Of a stretch of 64,000 nt of DNA, positions 1-12,276 are shown one piece after another. How positions within the stretch are numbered: position 1 is the first letter of the stretch; the number at the start of each line of letters is the position of its first letter. The notes beneath the pieces are model-generated. The model had not been told where the DNA came from. It did not search any database and saw only the letters and a list, made by a program, of their open reading frames with translations. Origin of the DNA: Anaerolineae bacterium (GTDB taxonomy: Bacteria > Chloroflexota > Anaerolineae > Aggregatilineales > Aggregatilineaceae); assembly GCA_027494015.1 (NCBI GenBank), contig JAOSJP010000041.1:79879-143878 (forward strand), given 5' to 3'. The translations under genes and the position numbers were made by a program.

Positions 1-908
1 CGCAGCAGCAGGGCCGCGCTGAGGATGGTCCCCACCGGGTTGGCGATGCCCCGCCCGGCGATGTCCGGCGCGGAGCCGTGAATCGGCTCGTAGACGCCGA
101 ACGTCCCCGCCCCCAGCGAGGCCGAGGGCAACATGCCCAGCGACCCGGCCAGCACCGACGCCTCGTCGCTGAGGATGTCGCCGAACATGTTGCCGGCCAG
201 CAGCACGTCGAAGCGGGCCGGGGCGCGCAGCAGGTGCATGGCGCAGGCGTCCACCAGCACGTGCTCCAGGGCCACGTCCGGGTAGTCCGCCGCCACCCGG
301 CTCACCGTGCGCCGCCACAGGCGCATGGCGGCCAGCACGTTGGCCTTGTCCACCGAGGCCACCTGGCCGCGCCGTCCGCGGGCCGCCTCGAAGGCGACGC
401 GGGCGGCGCGCTCCACCTGGGGGACGGAGTAGTACATGGTGTCCCAGGCGTCGTCGCCGTCGCCCTGCTCCTGGCGCGGGCCGAAGTAGATGCCGCTGGT
501 CAGCTCGCGCACGAAGAGCATATCCACGCCGTCGAGCAGGTCGGCGCGCAACGGCGTGTGCCGGGCCAGCGCCGGGTACGCCCTGACCGGGCGCAGGTTG
601 GCGAAGAGGTCGAAGTGCGCGCGCAGCCGCAGCAGCCCCTGCTCCGGACGGACGGGGGCAGAGGGGTCCGACCACTGCGGCCCGCCGACTGCGCCGAGCA
701 GCACGGCGTCGGCGCGCTCGCAGGCGGCCAGCGTCTCGTCGGGCAGGGGGTTGCCAGTCGCGTCAATGGCGCAGCCGCCCATCAGCGCCTCGTCGAAGCT
801 GAAGCCGTGCCCCCAGCGGGCGGCGACGGCGCGCAGGACGCGCACGCCCTCGGCGATCACGTCCGGGCCGATGCCGTCGCCGGGCAGGGTGACGATAGTC
901 GCGTGCAT
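1..908 (-). CDS. leuB: 3-isopropylmalate dehydrogenase, C-terminus beyond window
   Basis: Oxidatively decarboxylates 3-isopropylmalate in leucine synthesis (NAD-dependent, cytoplasmic), and by family knowledge can also act on methylmalate in the citramalate route. About 302 residues are visible; the family is usually about 355, so the last 50 or so lie off the window. The N-terminus has [10 protein letters not shown] (about residues 8-17), the middle has the substrate-binding arginines ([17 protein letters not shown]) and [10 protein letters not shown], then [24 protein letters not shown] and [13 protein letters not shown]. The start is the ATG at 908, preceded by AGGAG. It is the last visible gene of the ilv/leu operon, separated from cimA by a heptad-repeat spacer. 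Identification is secure. Confidence 0.95.
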   Translation of the reverse strand, partial: MHATIVTLPGDGIGPDVIAEGVRVLRAVAARWGHGFSFDEALMGGCAIDATGNPLPDETLAACERADAVLLGAVGGPQWSDPSAPVRPEQGLLRLRAHFDLFANLRPVRAYPALARHTPLRADLLDGVDMLFVRELTSGIYFGPRQEQGDGDDAWDTMYYSVPQVERAARVAFEAARGRRGQVASVDKANVLAAMRLWRRTVSRVAADYPDVALEHVLVDACAMHLLRAPARFDVLLAGNMFGDILSDEASVLAGSLGMLPSASLGAGTFGVYEPIHGSAPDIAGRGIANPVGTILSAALLL

Positions 909-933
909 GAAGGTCTCCTGGAGGGTGGTGGAC

Positions 934-1070
934 GGGTTGTTGGTTATTGGTTGTTGGTTGTGAGTCGGGAGTTGGGAGTTTTGAGTCGAGAGCACTGCCC
1001 TGTGCCTGGGCACAGACCGGCCTAGCGAGCAGTGATGCAGACTCCTACCCCATGACTCAAGACTCCCGAC

Positions 1071-1078
<8 letters not shown>
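934..1078. repeat. Degenerate 7-nt repeat tract (types A and C)
   Basis: The spacer between cimA and leuB starts with TTGGTTA/TTGGTTG units (about 934-960) and turns into GAGTCGG/GAGTTGG units. Oppositely oriented GACTCAA/GACTCCC units follow near 1043-1075, so the tract could fold back on itself. No ORF or terminator with a T-run is seen. Confidence 0.7.
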
Positions 1079-2654
<1,576 letters not shown>

Positions 2655-2671
2655 CGGCGGTCTCGATTCGT

Positions 2672-2717
2672 GGTTATTGGTTATTGGTTGTTGGTTATTG
2701 GTTATTGGTTGTTGGTG
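2672..2717. repeat. TTGGTTA heptad repeat (type A)
   Basis: About six consecutive copies of a 7-nt unit TTGGTTA/TTGGTTG lie between leuD and cimA. The same unit recurs near 940, 14930, 15080, 43490 and 43680. Confidence 0.75.
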
Positions 2718-2765
2718 CTCAGTCTTCGGTGATCAATTGTCAGAGGGCGGCGGCGCGGATGCTTT

Positions 2766-2796
2766 GTAGGGGCGGGTTTGCAAACTCGCCCCTACA
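2766..2796. repeat. Palindromic element F
   Basis: A near-perfect palindrome, GTAGGGGCGGGTTT / AAACTCGCCCCTAC, with a central GCA. It is one of about ten F copies in the window, all intergenic except the copy at 47519-47542. Confidence 0.8.
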
Positions 2797-2822
2797 GACG
2801 CCTGATCACGGCTCCATCGTCG

Positions 2823-3329
2823 CTAGCCCTTCATCTGCACGCCCAGCACATGGCGCGCGTAGGGCACCAGCCCGCCCGCGTTGATGATCGCCAGCACGAC
2901 CGGCGGGTAGGGGCTGGCCTGGTAGGTCTGGCCCGTGCGCTCGTTGGTAATGGTGCCGGCGGCCAGATCAACGCTGAGCGTGTCGCCTTTTTGCGCGTCG
3001 CGCGCCGCCGCCGGACTCTCCAGGATGGGCAGGCCGATGTTGATCGCGTTGCGGAAGAAGATGCGCGCGAACGACTCGGCGATGATGCACGAGACGCCCG
3101 CCCCCTTGATGCTGATCGGGGCGTGCTCGCGGCTGGAGCCGCAGCCGAAGTTCGTCCCGCCAACCATGATGTCGCCCGGCTGCACTCCCCCGGCGAACGC
3201 TGCGTCCATGTCTTCCATGCAGTGGGCAGCCAGCGCCTGCGGATCGGTGGTGACGAGGTAGCGCGCCGGGATGATCACGTCCGTGTCAATGTTGTCGCCG
3301 TACTTCCAGACCTTACCTTGCAGCTTCAT
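2823..3329 (-). CDS. leuD: 3-isopropylmalate dehydratase small subunit
   Basis: Forms the isomerase LeuCD, which interconverts 2- and 3-isopropylmalate and, by family knowledge, citramalate and methylmalate. At 168 residues it is the short archaeal/thermophile-type subunit. It begins MKLQGKVWKYGDNIDTDVIIPARY, written here in part as YGDNIDTDVIIPARY (about 9-23), and carries NFGCGSSREHAPI (about 58-70). An upstream same-frame extension to 3941 is only an overlap with leuC in another frame. The start is the ATG at 3329, 17 nt after the leuC stop, consistent with tight cotranscription. Confidence 0.95.
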   Translation of the reverse strand: MKLQGKVWKYGDNIDTDVIIPARYLVTTDPQALAAHCMEDMDAAFAGGVQPGDIMVGGTNFGCGSSREHAPISIKGAGVSCIIAESFARIFFRNAINIGLPILESPAAARDAQKGDTLSVDLAAGTITNERTGQTYQASPYPPVVLAIINAGGLVPYARHVLGVQMKG

Positions 3330-3346
3330 CAGTGTCCCCTTCTGCC

Positions 3347-4615
3347 CTACAGCTCGTCGGGATGGGCCAGCCGGCCCAGGATGGCGCTCGCGGCGGCGAT
3401 GGCCGGGTTCGCCAGGTAAACGCGCGCGTCGCGGTGGCCCATGCGCCCGCGAAAGTTGCGGTTCGACGTGCTGACGCACACCTCGTCGGCGGCCAGCACG
3501 CCCATGTGCCCGCCCAGGCACGGCCCGCACGTGCTGACGCTGACCGCTGCCCCCGCCAGCGTGAACAGCTCGATCCAGCCCTGGCGCAGCGCGTCCAGAT
3601 AAACCGCCTGCGAGCCGGGGATGATCATCACGCGCACGTCGGGGTGGAACTCGCGCCCCGTCCGCTGCAGGATGTCGGCGACGATGGCCAGGTCTTCGAA
3701 GCGCCCGTTGGTGCAACTGCCGATGAAGACCTGGTCTACTTTCTCCGGCTCGATCTGGCTGATGGGGTGCACGTTGTCCGGTGAATAGGGGCAGGCCACC
3801 TGCGGCTCCACCTGCGAAAGGTCGAACTCGTGGACGGAGCAGTAGACCGCGTCCTCGTCGGCGTGGTACGGGGTGAAGGGGCGCGTCGCGCGCGGCGTGA
3901 CATAGGCTTCGGTGACCTCGTCGTAGGGCAGGAAGCCGCACTTGCCGCCCGCCTCGATGACCATGTTGGCCATCGTCAGCCGGTCGGACATGGGCAGCTC
4001 GTGGATGGCCGGGCCGGTGAACTCCATCGCCCGGTAGAGCGCGCCGTCCACGCCGATCTCCCCGATAGTGCGCAGGATGAGGTCTTTGCCGGTCACCCAG
4101 GGCTGAGGCTCGCCGTAGTAGACGAACTTCATCGTCTCCGGCACCTTCAGCCAGGTGGTGCCGGTCGCCATCGCAAACGCGATGTCGGTGGACCCCATGC
4201 CGGTGGCGAAGGCGCCGACCGCGCCGTAGGTGCAGGTGTGGCTGTCGCCGCCGACGACCAGGTCGCCGGGCAGCACCAGGCCCCGCTCTGGCAGCACGAC
4301 GTGCTCGATGCCCGCCCGCCCCACCTGGAAGCGGTGACCGAGCGCCTGCTGCTCGGCGAAGAGGGTCAGCGTGCGCGTCTGCTCGGCGCTCTGGATGTCT
4401 TTGTTGGGGGCGAAGTGGCTCGGCACCAGCATGATGCGCTCCGAGTCGTACACTTCGCTCACGCCCATCGCCCGGAAGGACTCGATGGCGATGGGCGCGG
4501 TGATGTCGTTGGCCATCACGACGTCGGTCTTGACGGTGACCAGGTCGCCCGCCGAGACCTCTGCGACGTGTTCAGCGTGGGCGGCGATGATCTTCTCGGC
4601 CAGTGTTTTTCCCAT
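3347..4615 (-). CDS. leuC: 3-isopropylmalate dehydratase large subunit
   Basis: Aconitase-family [4Fe-4S] enzyme subunit, partner of LeuD. The 422-residue length matches the shorter archaeal/thermophile LeuC type. Visible markers are GGDSHTCTYGAVGAFATGMGS (about residues 122-142), GSCTNGRFEDL (about 301) and CGPCLGGHMG (about 362), which supply the three cluster cysteines. The ATG at 4615 is preceded by GGGAG at good spacing. It lies immediately upstream of leuD. Confidence 0.95.
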   Translation of the reverse strand: MGKTLAEKIIAAHAEHVAEVSAGDLVTVKTDVVMANDITAPIAIESFRAMGVSEVYDSERIMLVPSHFAPNKDIQSAEQTRTLTLFAEQQALGHRFQVGRAGIEHVVLPERGLVLPGDLVVGGDSHTCTYGAVGAFATGMGSTDIAFAMATGTTWLKVPETMKFVYYGEPQPWVTGKDLILRTIGEIGVDGALYRAMEFTGPAIHELPMSDRLTMANMVIEAGGKCGFLPYDEVTEAYVTPRATRPFTPYHADEDAVYCSVHEFDLSQVEPQVACPYSPDNVHPISQIEPEKVDQVFIGSCTNGRFEDLAIVADILQRTGREFHPDVRVMIIPGSQAVYLDALRQGWIELFTLAGAAVSVSTCGPCLGGHMGVLAADEVCVSTSNRNFRGRMGHRDARVYLANPAIAAASAILGRLAHPDEL

Positions 4616-4635
4616 GATGTCTCCCGTGAAAAAGA

Positions 4636-4790
4636 GCCGTCAGCGGTCAGCCGTCAGCGACGGTTACCGATATCGCTCCAAGCTGATGGCTGAAAGCCGA
4701 TAGCTGAAAGCTCTCAGCCGTCAGCGCGGGTCACGGACGTTCCTGAAAACTGATGGCTGAAAGCTGATAGCTGGCAACTGACGGGCCGGC
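4636..4790. repeat. CAGCNNT heptad repeat tract (type B)
   Basis: Units resembling GTCAGCC, CTGATGG and GATAGCT alternate in both orientations (4636-4735 and 4747-4775), giving imperfect inverted repeats. The tract invades the 3' end of the small ORF at 4714-4917. Confidence 0.65.
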
Positions 4791-4917
4791 TGTACAGAGC
4801 TTCGCCGTGCCAGGCCAGCGGCCAGGTGCACGGCTCAGGAAAGGCGGCGCCCATCTCCGGCTCGACCGGGCGCGGGCTGACCGGCATCCCTCCGCGTGAT
4901 TTCGTCTGCTTGGTCAT
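4714..4917 (-). CDS. Small hypothetical protein inside the leu operon
   Basis: A 67-residue ORF between leuA and leuC with a strong ribosome site (GAGGAG about 9 nt before the ATG at 4917). Its first 40 residues are proline-rich (SPRPVEPEMGAAFPEP, then CTWPLAWHG) and do not resemble a transmembrane or known regulatory peptide. The last 20 or so residues are encoded by the type B heptad repeat, so the original stop may have been lost to repeat spread. I do not recognise it. It could be a genuine small protein or an accidental ORF; the ribosome site is the main argument for it. Confidence 0.4.
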   Translation of the reverse strand: MTKQTKSRGGMPVSPRPVEPEMGAAFPEPCTWPLAWHGEALYSRPVSCQLSAFSHQFSGTSVTRADG

Positions 4918-4955
4918 GTTCTTCGCTCCTCGTACACACTCGGTCGTGACGGTTT

Positions 4956-5047
4956 ACCTCACCCCCGCTCGGCGCTAACGCGCCTCACCGCCCCCTCTCC
5001 ATGATGGAGAGGGGGCAAGCCGAGCGCAGCGAGGCGGGGGGTGAGGT
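4956..5047. repeat. Composite palindromic element H
   Basis: An element of about 92 bp with outer arms CCTCACCCCC / GGGGGTGAGG, inner arms GCCCCCTCTCC / GGAGAGGGGGC, and a GAGCGCAGCGAGGC arm. Related copies occur near 28389, 34911, 37995, 46226, 47394, 50893 and 55588. Confidence 0.75.
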
Positions 5048-5062
5048 CAATCGGGCAGCGCC

Positions 5063-6676
5063 TCACCTCGCCTGCGGCGACACGCGCACGGTGGCGGCAT
5101 CGCCCTCTGGCGCGCGATCGCCATAGCCGGTGTGGGCCAGCATCTTGTTGAGCGCGGACAGATACGCTTTGGCGCTGGCCACGATGATGTCGGTATCGGC
5201 CCCGTGCCCGCCGAAAGTCCGCCGCCCGTTGGCGTCGCGGCGGACGCGCACGGTCACTTCGCCCAGCGCGTCAATGCCCTCGGTGACGGCGGCCACGCGG
5301 TACTCGACCAGCGTGGCCTGCACCTCAATGATCCGCTCGATGGCCTGAAAGGCAGCGTCCACCGGGCCGGTGCCGATGCCCGCCGCGATCTTCGTCTGAC
5401 CGTCCGGCCCGCGCAGCTTGATCGTGGCAGTGGGCATCCCCGGCTGCCCGCAGGCGACCTGGATACCCTCCAGGGTGAAGACCTCCTCCGGGCCGTAGAA
5501 CTCGTCGGCGATGAGCGCCTCAATGTCGGCGTCGGTGACCGTCTTCTTCTTGTCGGCCAGCTCTTTGAAGCGCTGGAACGCCTGGTTCAGCGCGTCGCCC
5601 TCCAGCTCGTAGCCGAGGTCTTGCAGCCGGACGCGAAAGGCATGGCGTCCGCTGTGCTTGCCCAGCACCAGGTTGCTCTGCGACAGGCCGACCGTCTCCG
5701 GCGTCATGATCTCGTAGGTGGTCTGGTGCTTGAGCACGCCGTCCTGGTGAATGCCCGCCTCGTGGCTGAAGGCGTTGGCCCCGACAATGGCCTTGTTCGG
5801 CTGGACGGGCAGGCCGGTGTAGTTGCTGACCATGCGGCTGCTGCGCGCGATCTGCGTGGTGTCTATGCCGGTGGTCAGGTTGTAGAACTGGGGCCGCGTG
5901 TGCAGGGCCATGACCACTTCTTCCAGCGAGGTGTTGCCCGCGCGCTCGCCAATGCCGTTGATCGTCACCTCGGCCTGGCGCGCCCCGGCCTGCAGGCCGG
6001 CCAGCGTGTTGGCCGTGGCCATGCCCAGGTCGTCGTGGCAGTGCACCGACCAGATCACCCGCTCGCCGCCCACCGTCTCGCGGATCAGCTTCTGCATCAG
6101 CGCGAGGTACTCGCCCGGCATGATGTAGCCCACCGTGTCGGGGATGTTGAGAGTGGTCGCCCCTGCCTCGACCGCCACGCTGAGCACCTCCACCAGAAAG
6201 TCGGGGTCGGAGCGGCAGGCATCCTCCGGCGAGAACTCCACGTCGGCGCACAGCGAGCGGGCATAGGCCACCATCTCGCGCGTGCGCTCCACGACCTGCT
6301 CGCGCGTCATGCGCAGCTTGTGCTGCATGTGAATCTCAGAAGTCGCCAGGAAGGTGTGGATGCGTGGCCTGGCCGCGTCGCGCACGGCTTCCCAGGCTTT
6401 GTCAATGTCGCCGGCGGTGGCGCGGGCCAGCCCGCAGATGACCGGGCCATCCGGCGTGCCCACCTCGCGGGCGACGCGGCGCACGCCTTCCAGGTCGTCG
6501 GGTGAGGCGGCGGGGAAGCCCGCCTCGATGATGTCCACGCCCAGGCGGGCAAGCTGGCGGGCGATGTCAATCTTCTCGGCGCTGGTCAGGCTGGCACCGG
6601 GCGACTGCTCGCCATCGCGCAGGGTGGTGTCGAAAATGCGTACCCGGTTATCGCGTTGAACCCCAGACTCGTCCAT
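5063..6676 (-). CDS. leuA: 2-isopropylmalate synthase
   Basis: Commits 2-ketoisovalerate to leucine by condensing it with acetyl-CoA. The 537-residue protein contains [18 protein letters not shown] (about 14-31), [16 protein letters not shown] (about 212-227) and [20 protein letters not shown] (about 240-259). A C-terminal LeuA allosteric domain starts near 400, so leucine feedback is expected from the family. The start is the ATG at 6676 with AAGGA/AGGAT upstream. It follows ilvC across a spacer holding an F palindrome. Confidence 0.96.
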   Translation of the reverse strand: MDESGVQRDNRVRIFDTTLRDGEQSPGASLTSAEKIDIARQLARLGVDIIEAGFPAASPDDLEGVRRVAREVGTPDGPVICGLARATAGDIDKAWEAVRDAARPRIHTFLATSEIHMQHKLRMTREQVVERTREMVAYARSLCADVEFSPEDACRSDPDFLVEVLSVAVEAGATTLNIPDTVGYIMPGEYLALMQKLIRETVGGERVIWSVHCHDDLGMATANTLAGLQAGARQAEVTINGIGERAGNTSLEEVVMALHTRPQFYNLTTGIDTTQIARSSRMVSNYTGLPVQPNKAIVGANAFSHEAGIHQDGVLKHQTTYEIMTPETVGLSQSNLVLGKHSGRHAFRVRLQDLGYELEGDALNQAFQRFKELADKKKTVTDADIEALIADEFYGPEEVFTLEGIQVACGQPGMPTATIKLRGPDGQTKIAAGIGTGPVDAAFQAIERIIEVQATLVEYRVAAVTEGIDALGEVTVRVRRDANGRRTFGGHGADTDIIVASAKAYLSALNKMLAHTGYGDRAPEGDAATVRVSPQAR

Positions 6677-6713
6677 GATCCTGCTATCCTTGTGTGCAAT
6701 CTGGCCACCTTTT

Positions 6714-6743
6714 GTAGGGGCGGGTTTCGAAACCCGCCCCTAC
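6714..6743. repeat. Palindromic element F
   Basis: A perfect palindrome, GTAGGGGCGGGTTTC / GAAACCCGCCCCTAC, in the ilvC-leuA spacer. Confidence 0.85.
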
Positions 6744-6778
6744 AGGAACGCTTTGATCGGCGGGGGTGAGGCATACCA

Positions 6779-6804
6779 GGGCGCAGCAGAGCAGCACCCC
6801 TACC
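6779..6804. repeat. Palindromic element G
   Basis: GGGCGCAGCAGAGCAGC followed by ACCCCTAC. G copies (GGGCGCAGCAGAGCAGCGCCC) recur near 18366, 24752, 24800, 29322, 34818, 48737, 50862 and 55558. Confidence 0.65.
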
Positions 6805-6872
6805 TGCCGTGCATGGTTCCGCGCCGATTCGTTAATGTGCCTCAATACGCCCCCACCAGCCCTCTGCCAGAG

Positions 6873-7887
6873 CTACTCCGCCGGCGGGGCGTGCCTGGCG
6901 TTCAGGAACGGCATCATCTGGCGCAGCTCGCGCCCCACCTGCTCGACGAGCAGGCTCTGCTCGGCCCGACGCTGCTTGTTGAACCAGGGCCGCCCGGCGT
7001 TGTTCTCCGCGATCCACTGGCGGGCGTAGGTGCCGTCCTGAATCTCGTCGAGGATGCGGCGGATCTCGCCTTTGGTCTCCTCGGTGATGATGCGCTCGCC
7101 GGCGGTGTAGCCGCCGTGCTCGGCGGTGTCGGAGACGGAATACCACATGTAGCTCATGCCACCCTGGTACATCAGGTCCACGATCAGCTTAAGCTCGTGC
7201 AGCACCTCGAAGTAGGCCAGCTCTGGCTGGTAGCCGGCCTTGACCAGCGTCTCGAAGCCCGCCTTGACCAGCGCCGTGACCCCGCCACACAGCACGACCT
7301 GCTCGCCGAAGAGGTCAGTCTCGGTCTCCTCGGCGAAGGTCGTCTGGATGACGCCGGCGCGGGTGCAGCCCAGGGCGCGGGCGTAGGCCAGTGCCTGGGC
7401 CAGGGCGCTGACCGCTGGCGTCCTGCTCAACGGCGACCAGGGCAGGCGTTCCCGCGCCCTCGACGTACAGCTCGCGCACGCGATGACCAGGCGCTTTGGG
7501 CGCGACCATGCTCACATCCACGAAGTCGGGCGGCGCGATCTGTCTGTAGCGGATGTTGAAGCCGTGCGCGAACATCAGCGTGTCGCCTGGCTCCAGGTGC
7601 GGCGCAATGCTCTCGGCGTACACTTTGGGCTGGGCCGTGTCGGGCAGCAGCAGCATGATCACGTCGGCCTCGGCTGCCGCTTCAGCGACCGGCCTGACGG
7701 TCAGCCCGTCGGCTTCGGCTTTGGCCCACGACTTGCTGCCGTCATAGAGACCGACCACCACCTGCACGCCGCTGTCGCGCAGGTTGAGCGCGTGGGCGTG
7801 GCCCTGGCTGCCATAGCCGATGATCGCCACCGTCTTGCCTGCGAGCAGGGACGGATCGGCATCGTTGTCGTAATAGAGCTTCGCCAC
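6873..7887 (-). CDS. ilvC: Ketol-acid reductoisomerase, reading frame disrupted once
   Basis: Converts acetolactate and acetohydroxybutyrate to the dihydroxy acids with NADPH and Mg. The N-terminal part (GTG start at 7887, preceded by GGGAG) has the Rossmann motif [26 protein letters not shown] and VAPKAPGH. The frame ends in nonsense after [10 protein letters not shown]. The correct continuation, [18 protein letters not shown], then [15 protein letters not shown] and the C-terminal knotted domain, is in the next frame to 6873. Removing one base near 7405-7408 gives 337 residues, the normal class I length. No internal ribosome site suggests two proteins. A sequencing insertion is most likely because this enzyme is indispensable to the operon. 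Confidence 0.9.
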
Positions 7888-7928
7888 TGGTTTTCTCCCT
7901 CGTTGAGCGATTGAGCGCGATCAGCTTC

Positions 7929-7973
7929 AGACTTCGGAAGTCTCGAAGACTTCCGAAGACTTCCGAAGTCTTA
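7929..7973. repeat. Palindromic element E
   Basis: AGACTTCGGAAGTCT followed by further GAAGACTTCCGAAG copies, giving nested hairpins between ilvN and ilvC. Eight E copies occur in the window. Confidence 0.8.
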
Positions 7974-7981
7974 CGTTTCCC

Positions 7982-8515
7982 TCACAGCACGTTCATCCGG
8001 TAGCCGTTGCCGCCCGGACGCGGCTTGTAGCCGTTGGGCGACAGCACGTGCTCGCCGCGCGTCATGGTGACAATGCCGGTGCGCACCATCTCCAGGATGC
8101 CGATCGGGCGCAGCAGCTCGGTCATGCTGGCGATCTTGTCCTCGTCGCCGGTGACCTCGACGATCACCGCGTCGGTCGTGGCGTCCACGATGTGCGCGCG
8201 GAAGATGTCGCAAAGCTGCACGACCTCGCCGCGCGTCTGGCTGTTGACGCGCACCTTGATCAGCGCCAGGTCGCGGCTGACATCGGGGATTTCCGTCACA
8301 TCCTGCACCTGGATGACGTTGATCAGCTTGTAAAGCTGGGTGCGAATCTTCTCAGCATCGGCGTCCACGACGATGGTCATGCGCGAGATGGCCGGGTTCT
8401 CGGTGCGGCCCACGGTCAGGCTGTCAATGTTGAAATTGCGCCGCCGGAACAGGCTCGCCACCCGGTTCAGCACGCCGGGCTTGTTCTCTACGAGGGCTAC
8501 GAGTGTCCGTTTCAT
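7982..8515 (-). CDS. ilvN: Acetolactate synthase regulatory subunit
   Basis: Small subunit that activates IlvB and confers feedback inhibition by valine. From the ATG at 8515 the protein has 177 residues: an N-terminal ACT domain (TLVALVENKPGVLNRVASLFRRRNFNIDSL, visible in part as NKPGVLNRVASLFRRRNFNI) and a second ACT-like C-terminal domain (about 85-160). I chose the ATG at 8515 because AGGAG lies 11 nt upstream and family members begin at this point; a GTG at 8527 is an alternative. It lies 33 nt after ilvB. Confidence 0.94.
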   Translation of the reverse strand: MKRTLVALVENKPGVLNRVASLFRRRNFNIDSLTVGRTENPAISRMTIVVDADAEKIRTQLYKLINVIQVQDVTEIPDVSRDLALIKVRVNSQTRGEVVQLCDIFRAHIVDATTDAVIVEVTGDEDKIASMTELLRPIGILEMVRTGIVTMTRGEHVLSPNGYKPRPGGNGYRMNVL

Positions 8516-8547
8516 CGCTATCTTCACTCCTGTTCAAGCGCAGCGCG

Positions 8548-10254
<1,707 letters not shown>

Positions 10255-10310
10255 AGTGTTTTCCTCCTTGTCGGGCTTACGCCGTGCTGGTATCTCTCAG
10301 TCGTCGTTGG

Positions 10311-10339
10311 CAGGGGCGGGTTTTGAAACCCGCCCCTAC
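10311..10339. repeat. Palindromic element F
   Basis: CAGGGGCGGGTTTT / GAAACCCGCCCCTA in the ilvD-ilvB spacer. Confidence 0.8.
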
Positions 10340-10353
10340 ATGGGGCGTACCCC

Positions 10354-12021
10354 TCAATCCAGAAAAACCGCCCCGGTGCTGGCGCTGCTGACCAGCCGGG
10401 CATAGCGCCGCAGCCAGCGGCTGGGGATGGCTGGCGCGAAGTCTGGCAGCGCGGCCAGGCGGCGCTGCACTTCCGCCGGCTCCACCAGCAGGTCGAGCGT
10501 CCGCTGGTCGAGATCGATCGCGATCAGGTCGCCCGGCTGCACAGCGGCCAGCGGGCCGCCCGCCGCCGCTTCTGGGCTGACATGACCGATGGACACGCCC
10601 CGACTGCCGCCGGAGAAGCGCCCGTCAGTCACCAGAGCCACGCTGTCGCCCAGGCCCATGCCCTGCAACTGCGCCGTCGGCCCCAGCATCTCCTGCATCC
10701 CCGGCCCGCCGCGCGGCCCTTCGTGGCGGATGACCACCACATCGCCCGGCTGCACCAGCCCGTTGAGGATGCCCGCCGAGGCCGCTTCTTCGCTCTCGAA
10801 GACGCGCGCCGGGCCGCGATGATGGCGCATGTGCGCGGGCACCGCGCCGGTCTTGATCACCGCACCGTCGGGGGCCAGGCTGCCGAAGAGCACGGCCAGC
10901 CCGCCGCTGGGGCTGTGCGGGTCGCTCAGCGGGCGAATCACCTCGTGATCGGCGATGGCTGCGCCAGCGATGTTCTCGCCCAGCGTCCGTCCGGTCACTG
11001 TGATGCAGTCCAGGTGTAGTGCGCCGTCCTTCTGGGCGATCTCGTGCAGGATGGCTGGGACGCCACCCGCGCGATGCACGTCTTCCATATGCCAGTGCGA
11101 GGCCGGGCTGACCTTACAGATGTGCGGCACGCGCCCGGCGACCTGGTTGATGCGCTCCAGCGGGTAGTCCACGCCCGCCTCGTAGGCCAGGGCCAGCGTG
11201 TGCAGGACGGTGTTGGTGCTGCCGCCCATGGCCATGTCCAGGGCGAAGGCGTTGTCCAGGGCCTCGCGGGTGACAATACGGCGCGGCGTCAGGTCTTTCT
11301 CGATCAAGACCATGAGCTGCCGCGCCGCGCGCTCCGCCAGCTCGATGCGCTGCGGGGTTTCGGCCAGGGCCGAGCCGTTGAAGGGCAGGGCCACCCCCAG
11401 CGCTTCCATCAGGCAATTCATCGAGTTGGCGGTGAACATGCCGGAGCATGAGCCGCACGAGGGACAGCCGTAATCTTCCAGCGTCTTCAGCTCGGCGGCG
11501 TCAATCTTGCCCGCCTTGAAAGCGCCCACGCCCTCGAAGACGCTGATCAAGTCCACCACGCGCCCGTCGGGGGTTTTGCCGGCAGGCATCGGCCCGCCGC
11601 TGATGAAGATGGTCGGGATGTCCACGCGCATGGCGGCCATGAGCATCCCCGGCACGATCTTGTCGCAGTTGGGGATGCAGATCATGCCGTCGAAGGCGTG
11701 GGCGACGACCATCGTCTCGACGCAGTCGGCGATCAATTCGCGGCTGGGCAGCGAGTAGTTCATGCCCAGGTGCCCCATGGCGATGCCGTCGTCCACGCCG
11801 ATGGTGTTGAACTCGAAGGGCACGCCGCCCGCCGCGCGGATGGCCTCTTTGACGACCTGGCCGAAGCGCTGCAGGTGCACGTGTCCGGGGACGATGTCCA
11901 CGTAGGAGTTGACGACGGCCACGAACGGCTTGCCCATGTCGGCGTCGGTGACGCCGGTCGCCTTGAGCAGGCTGCGGTGCGGTGCCCGTTCGAAACCCTT
12001 CTTGATCCGGTCTGAGCGCAT
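10354..12021 (-). CDS. ilvD: Dihydroxy-acid dehydratase
   Basis: Fe-S dehydratase producing the 2-keto acids of valine and isoleucine. From the ATG at 12021 it has 555 residues. [13 protein letters not shown] (about 117-129) and [19 protein letters not shown] (about 187-205) supply cluster ligands; GGSTNTVLH and GRFSGGSRG are also present. A TTG at 12042 could extend it by seven residues, but family starts match MRSDRIKKG. It is the first enzyme gene after the tandem leader region, so the attenuators below would govern it and the downstream operon. Confidence 0.95.
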   Translation of the reverse strand: MRSDRIKKGFERAPHRSLLKATGVTDADMGKPFVAVVNSYVDIVPGHVHLQRFGQVVKEAIRAAGGVPFEFNTIGVDDGIAMGHLGMNYSLPSRELIADCVETMVVAHAFDGMICIPNCDKIVPGMLMAAMRVDIPTIFISGGPMPAGKTPDGRVVDLISVFEGVGAFKAGKIDAAELKTLEDYGCPSCGSCSGMFTANSMNCLMEALGVALPFNGSALAETPQRIELAERAARQLMVLIEKDLTPRRIVTREALDNAFALDMAMGGSTNTVLHTLALAYEAGVDYPLERINQVAGRVPHICKVSPASHWHMEDVHRAGGVPAILHEIAQKDGALHLDCITVTGRTLGENIAGAAIADHEVIRPLSDPHSPSGGLAVLFGSLAPDGAVIKTGAVPAHMRHHRGPARVFESEEAASAGILNGLVQPGDVVVIRHEGPRGGPGMQEMLGPTAQLQGMGLGDSVALVTDGRFSGGSRGVSIGHVSPEAAAGGPLAAVQPGDLIAIDLDQRTLDLLVEPAEVQRRLAALPDFAPAIPSRWLRRYARLVSSASTGAVFLD

Positions 12022-12064
12022 GGTTTTGCCCGTTCTGTGCAACTGCTGCCCGGCGGATACAACA

Positions 12065-12092
12065 GAGGCCGCCCCTGGGTTGGGACGGCCTC
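12065..12092 (-). terminator. Second attenuator-like hairpin before ilvD
   Basis: The minus strand reads an 11-bp stem (GAGGCCGTCCC with GGGGCGGCCTC, one G-U pair) and a 6-nt loop, followed by TGTTGT instead of a pure U-run. Its CCCAACCC can pair alternatively with GGGTTGGGG at 12145-12153 inside mini-ORF 2. The weak U-tract makes termination efficiency uncertain. Confidence 0.5.
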
Positions 12093-12115
12093 CTGGCTCT
12101 TCTTACGCTGCGCTG

Positions 12116-12241
12116 CTAGCGGCTTGCTCTGCGCTGCGCCGATGCCCCAACCCGTTTGTCCCCCTTCTCAAGAGCGAGAAGGAGGCCCATAACCAGGACA
12201 ATAATCAGAGGAACCAGCGCGCGCAGCGCATCGAAGGTCAT
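12116..12241 (-). CDS. Second Leu/Val/Ile-rich leader mini-ORF
   Basis: A 41-residue peptide translated between the first terminator and ilvD. Residues 9-24 read LVPLIIVLVMGLLLAL, so about 12 of 16 codons are Leu, Val or Ile; a basic tail follows. A GGAG lies 11 nt before the ATG at 12241. Codons 30-33 contain the segment able to pair with the hairpin at 12065-12092. This fits a second attenuation leader peptide in tandem. A tiny membrane protein is the alternative, since the hydrophobic run would also span a membrane. A longer in-frame ORF to 12316 runs through the terminator and is unlikely. Confidence 0.55.
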   Translation of the reverse strand: MTFDALRALVPLIIVLVMGLLLALEKGDKRVGASAQRRASR

Positions 12242-12276
12242 GGGTGCTGTGTCTCCGCTGAACGCATCAGCGCAAC

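Noticed and set aside
2766..2796. F palindromes as intrinsic terminators
   Set aside because: They lack T-runs and occur inside operons between cotranscribed genes; some effect on mRNA stability is possible but termination is not supported.
5132..6505. A 457-codon plus-strand open frame opposite leuA
   Set aside because: Antisense shadow of a well-supported gene; no ribosome site or recognisable motif.
7315..7887. ilvC as two separate proteins or a programmed frameshift
   Set aside because: No slippery heptamer or internal ribosome site is evident, and comparable single-base breaks occur in unrelated genes, which favours sequence error.
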